DNA of 22,368 bases from Nocardioidaceae bacterium (GCA_013811715.1 JACCUS010000078.1:1-22368); one strand, 5' to 3'. Shown: positions 7,464-15,311, counted from the stretch's first letter. Translations and numbers: made by a program. The notes: generated from the letters alone by a model not told the origin.

Positions 7464-7500
7464 AGAGCGGCTCTCCCGGTGTTGGCGTGGGCTGCATTCT

Positions 7501-7514
7501 TCTTGACGTCAAGA
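7501..7514. promoter_or_regulatory. 14-bp perfect palindrome in the icd upstream region
   Basis: TCTTGACGTCAAGA is a perfect palindrome 38-51 nt upstream of the icd start. On the minus strand it overlaps a candidate -10 TATCTT (7516-7511), with GTGACG as a possible -35 about 18 nt further up. It would therefore cover the -10/+1 zone, where a repressor site would sit. A second GACGTC core occurs at 7532-7537. The protein that might bind is unknown. Confidence 0.45.
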
Positions 7515-7655
7515 TACCTGAGTTCGGCGTACGACGTCACTTGGGCGCCGGTCGTTCAACTCGTCCCGCCGGGTCACCCTTCTCACCGAGTCGCGCGTCA
7601 CCCGTTAGCCGGCCCGGGATCGGGGCACTCTCCCGTTGAGGAGAAGGGCGGACCG

Positions 7656-8240
7656 ATGGAACAGATCAACGAGCAGGATGGAAGACCCGATAACGCATCG
7701 ACGCTGGTGAACTGGACGAGACGGGTCGAGGAGTCATCGAGCCTCGACTGGTTCGCGCGGGCCTTGCGACCGGCGGCCGACGCCTTGATCGCGAGTCCCG
7801 GACGCCGGTACGTGCTGCACGGTACGTGGCTCGGGCACGCGGTGCATCCGGTGCTGACCGACTTACCCATCGGCTTTTGGACCTCGACGAACGTGCTCGA
7901 CCTGGTCGGCGGCCGACAGTCGCGTCCCGCCGCACGCCGGCTGCTGGCCCTCGGAGTGCTGTCTGCCGTCCCGACTGTGGCGACCGGCGTCGCGGAGTGG
8001 GCGACGACCGGTCAGCGCGAGAAGCGGGTCGGGGTGGTGCACGCCGCCGCGAACGCCGTCGCACTGGGGTTGTACGCCGCCTCCTACTCCGCCCGAAGTC
8101 GGGATCGGCACGCGCAAGGTGTGGCGCTCGCCCTGGCCGGCAGCGCCACCGCCACCGTCGGCGGCTATCTCGGCGGACACCTCACCGCGGTCCGCAAGGT
8201 GTCGAGCAGACATCCCGGTTTTGAGCCCCGGCCCGCCTGA
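7656..8240 (+). CDS. DUF2231 family membrane protein
   Basis: The product is 194 aa. After a polar N-terminus of about 55 residues it has the family motif HAVHPVLTDLPIGFW (61-75) and four hydrophobic segments (about 66-84, 95-115, 125-145, 153-172). The invariant histidines and the aspartate in the motif are present and have been suggested in this family to relate to heme or metal binding, but no function is established. The ATG at 7656 is preceded by GAGGAGAAGG at good spacing. The gene lies between icd (divergent) and mdh (same strand, 114-nt gap). It is probably transcribed on its own. A short CCCGG-CGAA-CCGGG hairpin follows at 8282-8295. Confidence 0.88.
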   Translation: MEQINEQDGRPDNASTLVNWTRRVEESSSLDWFARALRPAADALIASPGRRYVLHGTWLGHAVHPVLTDLPIGFWTSTNVLDLVGGRQSRPAARRLLALGVLSAVPTVATGVAEWATTGQREKRVGVVHAAANAVALGLYAASYSARSRDRHAQGVALALAGSATATVGGYLGGHLTAVRKVSSRHPGFEPRPA

Positions 8241-8354
8241 CTGGAGAGCCCGCTGTGGGCGACCGGACGGCCATTCACCGACCCGGCGAACCGGGGCAGA
8301 GTCGGATTGCTAGCGTCGTACGTCAGCCGCCGCCCACATCCCCAGGAGCCGCAA

Positions 8355-9347
8355 GTGACCGCCAATCCCGTCAAGGTCGCCGTCACCGGAGCGGCCGGGC
8401 AGATCGGCTACAGTCTGCTGTTCCGCATAGCCAGTGGCTCACTGCTCGGAGCGGACACGCCAGTCGAGCTCCGGCTGCTGGAGGTCACGCCGGCACTGAA
8501 GGCACTCGAGGGGGTGGTGATGGAGCTCGACGACTGCGCGTTCCCAACGCTCGCCGGTACCGAGATCGGTGACGACGCCGACATGATGTTCGACGGCGCC
8601 AACCTGGCCCTGCTCGTCGGCGCGCGGCCACGAGCCAAGGGCATGGAGCGCGGCGACCTGCTGGAAGCGAACGGGGCGATCTTCACCGTCCAGGGCAAGG
8701 CAATCAACGACAACGCCGCCGACGACATCCGCGTCACGGTCACCGGGAACCCCGCCAACACCAACGCCCTCATTGCGATAAGCAACGCGCCCGACATCCC
8801 CCCCGAGCGGTTCTCGGCGCTGACCCGGCTCGACCACAACCGCGCGATCGCCCAGCTCGCCGCGAAGGCGGGTGTCCGTGTGGCGGACGTCAAGAAGATG
8901 ACGATCTGGGGCAATCACTCGGCCACCCAGTACCCCGACATCTTCCACGCCGAGGTCGGCGGCTGGAACGCCGCGGAGTCAGTCGACGACCAGGACTGGT
9001 TGGAGAACGACTTCATCCCGACCGTGCAAAAGCGCGGTGCCGCCATCATCGAGGCACGTGGCGCCTCCAGCGCGGCCAGTGCGGCCAGCGCCACCGTCGA
9101 CCATGCCCGCGACTGGCGGCTCGGCACCAGACCAGGCGACTGGACATCGATGGCTGTGGTCTCCGACGGGTCGTACGACGTGCCGGCGGGCCTTGTGTCG
9201 TCGTTCCCCGTCACGGTGAGCGGCGGCAACTGGGCGATCGTGCAGGGCCTGGACATCGACGACTTCTCCCGGGCCCGCATCGATGCCAGCGCGGCCGAGC
9301 TCGGTGAGGAGCGCGACTCGGTTCGCGGGCTAGGCCTCATCGAGTAG
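8355..9347 (+). CDS. mdh: Malate dehydrogenase (NAD-dependent)
   Basis: The product is 330 aa. It interconverts malate and oxaloacetate with NAD(H) in the TCA cycle. The Rossmann loop TGAAGQIGYS is at residues 11-20, the substrate loop GARPRAKGMERGD at 89-101, TRLDHNRA (catalytic D160) at 157-164, and WGNHSATQYPD (catalytic H188) at 185-195. The family is the cytosolic/actinobacterial type of about 330 aa. The GTG at 8355 has AGGAG 6-7 nt upstream. An ATG at 8307 would add 16 residues before the beta-alpha-beta fold and lacks a ribosome site. The gene ends in a hairpin shared with the convergent DUF3017 gene. Together with icd and sucCD in the same window it forms a loose TCA cluster. Confidence 0.97.
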   Translation: MTANPVKVAVTGAAGQIGYSLLFRIASGSLLGADTPVELRLLEVTPALKALEGVVMELDDCAFPTLAGTEIGDDADMMFDGANLALLVGARPRAKGMERGDLLEANGAIFTVQGKAINDNAADDIRVTVTGNPANTNALIAISNAPDIPPERFSALTRLDHNRAIAQLAAKAGVRVADVKKMTIWGNHSATQYPDIFHAEVGGWNAAESVDDQDWLENDFIPTVQKRGAAIIEARGASSAASAASATVDHARDWRLGTRPGDWTSMAVVSDGSYDVPAGLVSSFPVTVSGGNWAIVQGLDIDDFSRARIDASAAELGEERDSVRGLGLIE

Positions 9348-9365
9348 CAGCGGAAACCTCTGCTA
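9345..9365. terminator. Shared hairpin between mdh and the DUF3017 gene
   Basis: TAGCAG at 9345-9350 pairs with CTGCTA at 9360-9365. After one C/T mismatch, GG pairs with CC around an AAA loop. The outermost bases of the two arms are the TAG stop of mdh (9345-9347) and the TAG stop of the convergent gene (9363-9365, minus strand). A compact bidirectional terminator is the simplest reading. The stem is short, so its strength is uncertain. Confidence 0.6.
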
Positions 9366-9644
9366 TCTCCGGTCCCGGATGAGGAAAGTCAAGACCAACA
9401 TGGTGCCACCGCAGACGGCCATCGCGGTCAGGTCGTACAGGCGGCGCCGGACTCGCAGCATGCCTGCGCGTTCGTCCGGCAGCACCGCCCTCGCGGCGAA
9501 GGCGAGACCGAAGCTGACGCTCATCAACGTCACGCCGCTTCTCCAGTCCCCGATCGCCACCACCCCTAGGCCCACCAGCAGCAGCGCCACCACAATCAGA
9601 TAGATGATCCCGCCAGTCGTGGAAGGCCTCTTCAGCCAGTTCAC
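9363..9644 (-). CDS. DUF3017 domain membrane protein
   Basis: The product is 93 aa with three hydrophobic helices (about residues 13-31, 38-52 and 72-88) and a short basic loop PDERAGMLRVRRR, as in the actinobacterial DUF3017 family. The function is unknown. The GTG at 9644 overlaps the folD stop in the four bases GTGA, so translation is probably coupled and the gene is the second of a folD operon. This pairing is common in actinobacteria. A longer frame reading back to 10082 is antisense-like noise within folD and is not used. Confidence 0.88.
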   Translation of the reverse strand: MNWLKRPSTTGGIIYLIVVALLLVGLGVVAIGDWRSGVTLMSVSFGLAFAARAVLPDERAGMLRVRRRLYDLTAMAVCGGTMLVLTFLIRDRR

Positions 9645-10498
9645 GCCAACCCGGCCGCCCGTTCGGCTGCTTCGACGATGTTGGTGAGCAGCAGCGCCCG
9701 AGTCATCGGGCCGACCCCGCCCGGGATCGGCGCGACATGGCTCGCCACGCCGCGCACGTCGGAAGCCACGTCGCCGACCAGGCCGCTGTCGGTGCGTGAG
9801 GTGCCGACGTCTACTACCACGGCTCCGGGTTTGACCATGTCTGCCGTGACGAGTCCGCCGACACCGGCGGCCGCGACCACGATGTCGGAACGTCTGACGT
9901 GCTCGGCGACACCGCGGGTGCCGGTGTGGCACAAGGTGACAGTCGCGTTCTCGGTACGGCGGGTGAGGAGCAGGCCTAGTGGCCGGCCCACGGTGACGCC
10001 GCGCCCGATCACGCAGACGTCTGCGCCTTCGAGCTCGATGTCGTACGCCGTGAGGAGCTCGACTATCCCGCGAGGGGTGCAAGGCAGCGGAGCGTCGTAC
10101 ATCAACACCAGCCGCCCCAGGTTCATCGGGTGGAGCCCGTCGGCGTCCTTGTCGGGATCGACGAGCTCGAGTGCGCGCTGTGGATCCAGGTGGCTGGGAA
10201 GGGGGAGCTGGACGATAAAGCCCGTGCAGGCCGGATCCTCGTTGAGCGTGTGGATGCGTTCGGTGAGGAACTCCTGGCCGATGTCTGATGGGTGGTGCTC
10301 CATGATCGAGGCGATCCCCACCTGTTCACAGTCTCGATGCTTGCCGCGTACATAGGCGACGCTTCCCGGGTCCTCCCCGATGAGCACGGTGCCGAGGCCA
10401 GGAGTCACACCGTGCTCGACGAGGCGGGCGACCCGCTTCTTCAGGTCGGTCTTGATCGCCCCAGCGGTCGCCTTGCCATCGAGGATCTGCGCAGTCAC
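9641..10498 (-). CDS. folD: Methylenetetrahydrofolate dehydrogenase/cyclohydrolase
   Basis: The product is 285 aa from GTG 10498. FolD oxidises 5,10-methylene-THF with NADP and hydrolyses the methenyl form to 10-formyl-THF, the donor used by PurN and PurH encoded close by. The substrate site shows Y49 and K53 (YVRGKHRDC), FIVQLPLP at 94-101, DKDADGLHP at 117-124, and the NADP loop GRGVTVGRP at 165-173. PIPGGVGPMT is near the end. The start is chosen because orthologues begin MTAQILDGKATA. An ATG at 10522 would add eight residues. No clear Shine-Dalgarno precedes the GTG, and a CACAAT element 7 nt before it could be the -10 of a leaderless transcript. DUF3017 follows with a 4-nt overlap. Confidence 0.95.
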   Translation of the reverse strand: MTAQILDGKATAGAIKTDLKKRVARLVEHGVTPGLGTVLIGEDPGSVAYVRGKHRDCEQVGIASIMEHHPSDIGQEFLTERIHTLNEDPACTGFIVQLPLPSHLDPQRALELVDPDKDADGLHPMNLGRLVLMYDAPLPCTPRGIVELLTAYDIELEGADVCVIGRGVTVGRPLGLLLTRRTENATVTLCHTGTRGVAEHVRRSDIVVAAAGVGGLVTADMVKPGAVVVDVGTSRTDSGLVGDVASDVRGVASHVAPIPGGVGPMTRALLLTNIVEAAERAAGLA

Positions 10499-10560
10499 GA
10501 CGTGGATTGTGCCACGCGCCATCAGCTCGCCGATCTAGCCTCACCGCGCCCCCCTTCCCG

Positions 10561-10618
10561 CGATTGCGGAATACCTGCTGTCCCGAGGGGGTTTAGGACA
10601 GCAACCTTCCCGCAATTG
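10561..10618. repeat. Imperfect hairpin, copies A and B of a palindromic motif
   Basis: The 23-nt arms 10561-10583 and 10596-10618 pair in 17 of 23 positions around a 12-nt loop. The inner part CTGCTGTCC/GGACAGCA and the outer ATTGCGG/CGCAAT are strongest. Both arms carry the motif ATTGCGGGAA..CTGCTGTC, which reappears after the DUF559 gene. The hairpin lies between folD and that gene, in a gap of about 190 bp with no other recognisable gene. Confidence 0.75.
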
Positions 10619-10688
10619 AGTGCTGTGGAAAGGGCCAGTGTCCACAGATCTGGTGAGCGGCCGTTGCGGGTCGGGCGCTGGCCGCAAG

Positions 10689-11693
10689 ATGACCACCATG
10701 TCCAGCGTTGCGAGATGGGGAGACGCCGAGAGTCTCGGCATCACTCTTGGCGTGCTCCGAGGTCCGCAGTGGGTGCCCGTGAGCCACGGCCTGTACTCAC
10801 GAGCCGAGGGCGACTCGTCTCTCCTCACCCGATGTCGCCATCTCAGTCAGGTACTCCCTCCCGGTGCGGCTTTCAGCCATTGGACTGGAGCGTCACTCTC
10901 AGAGCTCTGGTTGCCTCAGCTACCGAGCTGGCTCCCGACGTTCGCCACGTTGCCACCTGACACAGATCGACCCGAGCGAGGCGGCTTGTACGTCGCCAGG
11001 AGCCGTGCGCGCCTGCAGCATCTCGTCGACATGGCCGGCGTCCCGGTGCTGCCGGTGGAACTCTGCCTGGGTCAGCTCGCTGAGGATCTCCGCTTGATCG
11101 ACCTGGTCGTGGCCATCGACAGCGCACTCCATCGGGAGCTGTGCAGCCTCGATGACATCATCGCTGCGATCCGACCTCGACAACGTGGTCTCCCCGTGCT
11201 GCGTCGGGCGCTAGCCCTGTGCGACGGACGCAGCGAATCCGCCTGGGAGACAATCCTGCGGCTGCTATACATGTCGGCCGAGATCGAGGTGGAGCCACAG
11301 CACGAGATCCGGAACAGCCAGGGCGAGGTCGTCGCTCGAGGTGATCTCCGGATCAAGGGCACCAACCGGCTGTCTGAGTACGACGGCGCGTACCACCGCG
11401 ACAGGGCCCAGCATCAAGACGACCTGAAACGAGAGAAGATGCTCTCTCGGCTGGGAATGCAACGCTACGGCTACATCGCCACGGAGATCGTGCATGAGGC
11501 CGGCCAGATCGTGCGGGACGCCGAGGACGTGTGCGGGCTGCCCCACAGCCCCCAGCGGCTCGGCACCTGGCTGACCTGGGTCACGGAGTCAACGCTCACC
11601 TGGGACGGCAAGCGGCGACTTCTGCGCCGTCTCCACCGCTACACCAATCCCCTCCGCGGCCGTGGCGCCCGGCGACGCATCGCCAGGGTCTGA
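10689..11693 (+). CDS. DUF559/Vsr-like endonuclease-fold protein with AbiEi-like N-terminal region
   Basis: The product is 334 aa from ATG 10689. Residues about 1-60 resemble the winged-helix start seen in AbiEi-like or DUF559 proteins of actinobacteria (a phrase like VSHGLYSRAEGD). The C-terminal third has the DUF559/very-short-patch-repair pattern: E187 in the SESAWETILRLL helix, D219 in ARGDLRI, EYDGAYH (E230, D232, H236), D245 and R248, then LGMQRYGYIATEI. This looks like a PD-(D/E)xK-like nuclease core, but activity is unproven. The start is uncertain: GTG 10620 and ATG 10698 are in frame and none has a good ribosome site. The gene runs opposite to both folD and purH and is bracketed by two related hairpins, which suggests an inserted unit. 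Confidence 0.8.
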   Translation: MTTMSSVARWGDAESLGITLGVLRGPQWVPVSHGLYSRAEGDSSLLTRCRHLSQVLPPGAAFSHWTGASLSELWLPQLPSWLPTFATLPPDTDRPERGGLYVARSRARLQHLVDMAGVPVLPVELCLGQLAEDLRLIDLVVAIDSALHRELCSLDDIIAAIRPRQRGLPVLRRALALCDGRSESAWETILRLLYMSAEIEVEPQHEIRNSQGEVVARGDLRIKGTNRLSEYDGAYHRDRAQHQDDLKREKMLSRLGMQRYGYIATEIVHEAGQIVRDAEDVCGLPHSPQRLGTWLTWVTESTLTWDGKRRLLRRLHRYTNPLRGRGARRRIARV

Positions 11694-11704
11694 CCCTTCG
11701 GCCC

Positions 11705-11760
11705 GTTTGCGGGAAACCTGCACCCATGAGCGCCCTTCAGACAGCAAGTTTCCCGCAATT
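11705..11760. repeat. Second imperfect hairpin, copies C and D of the same motif
   Basis: TTTGCGGGAAACCTGC on the plus strand (from 11706) pairs with GCAAGTTTCCCGCAA (to 11758), across a loop of about 19-20 nt. Copy D read on the minus strand matches copy B in 19 of 21 positions, including an identical AATTGCGGGAA. Copy C resembles copy A. The hairpin begins 12 nt after the DUF559 stop and could also terminate that gene. Confidence 0.75.
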
Positions 11761-11792
11761 CGCAGAGGGGGAGGGGGAGGCGATGGAGAGGG

Positions 11793-13358
11793 TCAGTGGG
11801 AGAAGTGGCGTGCGCCGGTGAGGTACATCGTCAGCCCGCCAGCCTGGGCTGCGGCGATCACGTCGCCGTCGCCTCTTGACCCACCGGGTTGTACGACGGC
11901 ACGTACCCCCGCCTCGGCCAGCACCTCCAGCCCATCCGGAAAGGGGAAGAACGCGTCCGAAGCGGCCATCGACCCCGCAGCCCGTCGCCCTGCCCGGGCC
12001 ACCGCGAGCCGGGCCGAGTCGACGCGGTTCACCTGCCCCATCCCGACTCCCACCGCAGCACGTCCGGAGGACAGCAAGATCGCGTTCGACTTCACCGTCC
12101 GGCAGGCACGCCACGCGAACTCCAAGTCGGCCAGGCCGGACTCGTCGAGCGCGTCACCCGCCACCAGCCGCCAGCTGGAGGACGGATCCCCGTCGGCGTC
12201 CATGGCGTCGCGGGACTGCATCAGCAGGCCCCCGGAGACGAACCGGGTCTCGATGCCGCCACGGTCAGCCGGTGGACACCTCAACAGCCGGATGTTCTTC
12301 TTGGAAGCCAGCATCTCGACCACCCCATCCTCGTAGTCCGGCGCGATCAGCACCTCGGTGAAGACCTCCGCCACCTGCGCGGCCATCTCCGGCGAGACCG
12401 GCCGGTTGGTGGCGATCACACCACCGAACGCCGAGACCGGGTCGCATGCGTTGGCGAGCCGGTGCGCCTCGGCCACGGTCGCACCCGAAGCGATCCCGCA
12501 CGGGTTGGTGTGCTTGATGATCGCCACCGTCGGCTCGTCGAACTCATAGGCCGCCCGCCGCGCCGCGTCGCCGTCGATGAAGTTGTTGTAGGACATCTGC
12601 CTGCCGTGCAGCTGTCGCGCCTGCGCCAGGCCGGGCTGGGGCACGAAGCCGTCGGTGTACAGGGCCGCCCGCTGGTGCGGGTTCTCGCCGTACCGCAACA
12701 CGTCCGCCTTGTCCCATGTCGCGCCCACCCAGGCCGGGAAGCCCGACCCGCCGCTGGTGTCGGCGAGCACGCTGCCCATCCACGAGGCGACGTGGACGTC
12801 GTACGTCGCTGTGTGCACGAACGCCTCCGCCGCCAGCCGCCGGCGCTGCTGCAGCGTGAAACCGCCGCCGCTCAGCGCGGTCAGCAGCTCGTCGTACTGA
12901 GCCGGCGACGTCACGACGGCGACGCTGGGATGGTTCTTCGCGGCTGCCCGCACCATCGCGGGTCCCCCGACGTCGATCTGCTCGACGCACTCGTCGATGG
13001 AGGCGCCGGACGTCACCGTGGCGGTGAACGGGTACAGGTTCGACACGACCAGGTCGAACGCCTCCACGCCGAGCTCGGCGAGCTCTGCCTGGTGCGACGA
13101 CATCCGCTGGTCGGCCAGGATCCCCGCGTGGACCCGCGGGTGCAGCGTCTTGACCCGGCCGTCGAGGCACTCGGGGAAGCCCGTGAGCGCCTCGACCGTT
13201 GTCACCTGCACACCTGCCTCGGCAAGCCGCGCCGCGGTGGAGCCGGTGGACACGACGGCGATGTCTTCGCGGGTCAGCGCGCCCGCCAGCTCGTCCAGCC
13301 GCTCCTTGTCGTAGACCGAGATCAGGGCTCGCCTGACGGGCCGCCTGCCGTCACTCAC
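11793..13358 (-). CDS. purH: Bifunctional AICAR formyltransferase/IMP cyclohydrolase
   Basis: The product is 521 aa, full length. It performs the last two steps of IMP synthesis: formyl transfer from 10-formyl-THF to AICAR, then ring closure. The N-terminal MGS-like cyclohydrolase domain has STGSTA (37-42), TLHPRVHAGIL (71-81) and SNLYPF (106-111). The transferase domain shows LRYGENPHQ (221-229), the catalytic pair K282-H283 in KHTNPCG, CDPVSAFGG and SDAFFPFPDG. The GTG at 13358 shares GTGA with the purN stop, so the two are translationally coupled. The stop is at 11793, just beyond the purine-rich edge of the hairpin-bounded DUF559 unit. All expected catalytic segments are intact. Confidence 0.97.
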   Translation of the reverse strand: MSDGRRPVRRALISVYDKERLDELAGALTREDIAVVSTGSTAARLAEAGVQVTTVEALTGFPECLDGRVKTLHPRVHAGILADQRMSSHQAELAELGVEAFDLVVSNLYPFTATVTSGASIDECVEQIDVGGPAMVRAAAKNHPSVAVVTSPAQYDELLTALSGGGFTLQQRRRLAAEAFVHTATYDVHVASWMGSVLADTSGGSGFPAWVGATWDKADVLRYGENPHQRAALYTDGFVPQPGLAQARQLHGRQMSYNNFIDGDAARRAAYEFDEPTVAIIKHTNPCGIASGATVAEAHRLANACDPVSAFGGVIATNRPVSPEMAAQVAEVFTEVLIAPDYEDGVVEMLASKKNIRLLRCPPADRGGIETRFVSGGLLMQSRDAMDADGDPSSSWRLVAGDALDESGLADLEFAWRACRTVKSNAILLSSGRAAVGVGMGQVNRVDSARLAVARAGRRAAGSMAASDAFFPFPDGLEVLAEAGVRAVVQPGGSRGDGDVIAAAQAGGLTMYLTGARHFSH

Positions 13359-13972
13359 GGGATCGTGACCTTCCTGCCGTCGATGGTGAATCCCTCCCTG
13401 GCCATCCGGCCGATCTGCTCGACCAGCATCACCCGCTCGGCTGCCTTGATGCGCTGGGTGAGCGTCTCGACGTCGTCACCGTTCTCGACACGTACGGCGA
13501 CCTGCTCGACGATCGCCCCAGTGTCGACCCCCTCGTCCACCACGAAGAGGGTGGCACCGGTGATGCGGACACCGTGGTCGATGGCGTCGCGCGGCCCGTG
13601 GATGCCGGGAAAGGACGGCAGCAACGCGTTGTGCGTGTTGACGAAACGGCCCCCGAATCGCCTGAGGAAGCTCGTCCCCACCAGCTTCAAGAACCCCGCC
13701 GACAGCACGAGGTCGGGCTCGAACGCAGCGACCTTGGCCGTGAGCGCCGCATCCCACTCCTCCCGCGTCGAGAACGCCTGCAGGGCAAGCTCGAAAGTGG
13801 GAACCCCTGCGGACCGGGCACGCTCAACGCCCCCGGTTGCGGCGCGGTCGGCGCCCACTCCCACCACCGACGCGCCGTAGCCCGGCTCGTCGCAGGCGTC
13901 GAGCAGCGCTTGCAGGTTGGTTCCGGTCCCCGAGACGAGGACGACGAGGCGAGCGGGCAACGAGTTCCTCAC
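13355..13972 (-). CDS. purN: Phosphoribosylglycinamide formyltransferase
   Basis: The product is 205 aa. It transfers the formyl group of 10-formyl-THF to GAR in purine synthesis. The GAR loop SGTGTNL is at 14-20. The catalytic triad is N112, H114 and D150 within VNTHNALLPSFPGIHG and DEGVDTG. The usual residue after the histidine is proline and here it is asparagine (THNALLP), a mild oddity. The GTG at 13972 is used. A TTG at 13960 has a better ribosome-like GAGGAA upstream and would shorten the protein by four residues. The stop overlaps the purH start. A TATCGT -10-like element lies about 25 nt upstream (13997-14002 complement). The operon order purN-purH follows the perM-like gene, as in mycobacteria. 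Confidence 0.95.
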   Translation of the reverse strand: MRNSLPARLVVLVSGTGTNLQALLDACDEPGYGASVVGVGADRAATGGVERARSAGVPTFELALQAFSTREEWDAALTAKVAAFEPDLVLSAGFLKLVGTSFLRRFGGRFVNTHNALLPSFPGIHGPRDAIDHGVRITGATLFVVDEGVDTGAIVEQVAVRVENGDDVETLTQRIKAAERVMLVEQIGRMAREGFTIDGRKVTIP

Positions 13973-14021
13973 GGGTACGGCGATCGGGCGGGCCTACGAT
14001 ACCGACCGGCCGTCGCGCGCC

Positions 14022-15242
14022 TCACTCGGACTCGCGAGCCCCCTTGAGCTTGCGCTGGCGGCCGGCCTCACGAACCCACCGGTCCCCCATCGCCGCGACC
14101 GCTCCGCCGACCAAGCAGGCGAGGGCAAAGACGAGGATCGTGGCCGGCACGTCGGGACCGACCTCTTGCATCCGGCCTGGCCCGATCGCCCCGGTGGCCA
14201 ACCAGGTCAACGCGCCGAACCCGAGCCCGCCGGCCAGCCCTGCCAGTGCGCCCCGCAACGCGACCTGGTCGAGCCCGAAGACCGGATACCGGCGTACGGC
14301 GACCAGCCCGGCGAGACCGCCGGCGATGACCGGCACCACGATGAGTGCCGAATGCCAACCCCCGGTCGCACCCGAGGTTGGCAGGGCCGCGAGCAGCGGG
14401 AATGCGGGCAGCGGTCCCAGCGTCACCGCACCAGGTGCGATGAGAGTGCCGGAACCGACCGCGAAGCCGGGACCGGCGATGAACGCGCCCGCGCACAAGA
14501 TGGCGTTGGGCACCATGGCGGCGCCGATCAGCGCCATGACGGTGCCGCCCACCACGCCGCTGTCCAGGGCCTCGGCGACGCTGACCGCTGCGGAGAAGTG
14601 GACGAGCAGCGAGACCGTCACCAGCACTCCGCCAGCGCAGACCATCGCGAGGATGCCGCCCAGGCCGCCGGTGAGGGCAGCCTGAGCCTCTTCGGGAAGC
14701 GCATCGAGCACTCGCTCCCCATGACCGGCACCACGAGCCAAGCCCAGTCCCCCGAAGACCAGCGGCAGCGTCGTGGTCCCCACCACCGTCCGCAACAGGT
14801 CGGCGTGTACGGCGTCGGACCGCGTCAAGAAGAATACGACGAGCCCGGCTCCGGCGTACACCGCCATCATCACGAGCGTCCCTGCGGCGACACCCCCTGA
14901 CGAGCGCACCTGCGAGTGCTCCGCTGCCCACCGACCGCCCCGGTGGAGCATCCACGCCACCACGGCCACCAGTCCGAGCGGGATGACAGTGACGGCGCCG
15001 GACTTCAGGTGCAGACCACCGCCGTTGCCGACCAGCCAGCCGAGTGCCCCGACCCGGATCGCTCCCGAGAACGACCCGGTGTCGGCAGCGAACCAGCCGG
15101 CCACGGCCGTCGCGATGCACGCGACCAGGCTCGCAGCCAGCGTCCACCCTGCGGCGATCGCCGCCGACAGGACTACAGAGCGGCAGGGGGCTTCCTCGAC
15201 GGGCTTCACCCGCAGGATGGGGCGGGACAGCAGTTCGGTCAT
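14022..15242 (-). CDS. PerM-like (DUF6350) integral membrane protein
   Basis: The product is 406 aa from ATG 15242, with roughly ten to twelve hydrophobic segments throughout. It resembles the actinobacterial DUF6350 family, which includes M. tuberculosis PerM (Rv0955), a protein linked to cell division through FtsB. The placement between sucCD and purN-purH matches the Rv0951-Rv0957 order as I recall it. The frame extends up to 15347 into repeat sequence, but that part is poor in hydrophobic residues and copies palindromic DNA, so the later ATG is preferred. No ribosome site is clear. The C-terminus is basic (REAGRQRKLKGARESE). The assignment rests on topology and neighbourhood more than on a catalytic motif. 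Confidence 0.85.
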   Translation of the reverse strand: MTELLSRPILRVKPVEEAPCRSVVLSAAIAAGWTLAASLVACIATAVAGWFAADTGSFSGAIRVGALGWLVGNGGGLHLKSGAVTVIPLGLVAVVAWMLHRGGRWAAEHSQVRSSGGVAAGTLVMMAVYAGAGLVVFFLTRSDAVHADLLRTVVGTTTLPLVFGGLGLARGAGHGERVLDALPEEAQAALTGGLGGILAMVCAGGVLVTVSLLVHFSAAVSVAEALDSGVVGGTVMALIGAAMVPNAILCAGAFIAGPGFAVGSGTLIAPGAVTLGPLPAFPLLAALPTSGATGGWHSALIVVPVIAGGLAGLVAVRRYPVFGLDQVALRGALAGLAGGLGFGALTWLATGAIGPGRMQEVGPDVPATILVFALACLVGGAVAAMGDRWVREAGRQRKLKGARESE

Positions 15243-15311
15243 TGGGTCAATGGTCGCCGAGTCACCGGCCACAGCGGCGGCGGACACGCCGCCGACGAGG
15301 CAGCACCCGCG

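Noticed and set aside
9645..10082. N-terminal extension of the DUF3017 frame
   Set aside because: It is an overlapping frame inside folD, Arg/His-rich and without family similarity. The GTG at 9644 with the GTGA overlap explains the start.
10561..11762. Canonical insertion sequence
   Set aside because: The enclosed protein is not a transposase of any family I recognise, and I see no clear target-site duplication. It is kept as a candidate non-canonical unit only.
11889..13880. 663-codon open frame on the plus strand
   Set aside because: It is antisense to the intact purH and purN genes. Its translation is low-complexity Arg/Gly/His-rich, typical of high-GC shadow frames.
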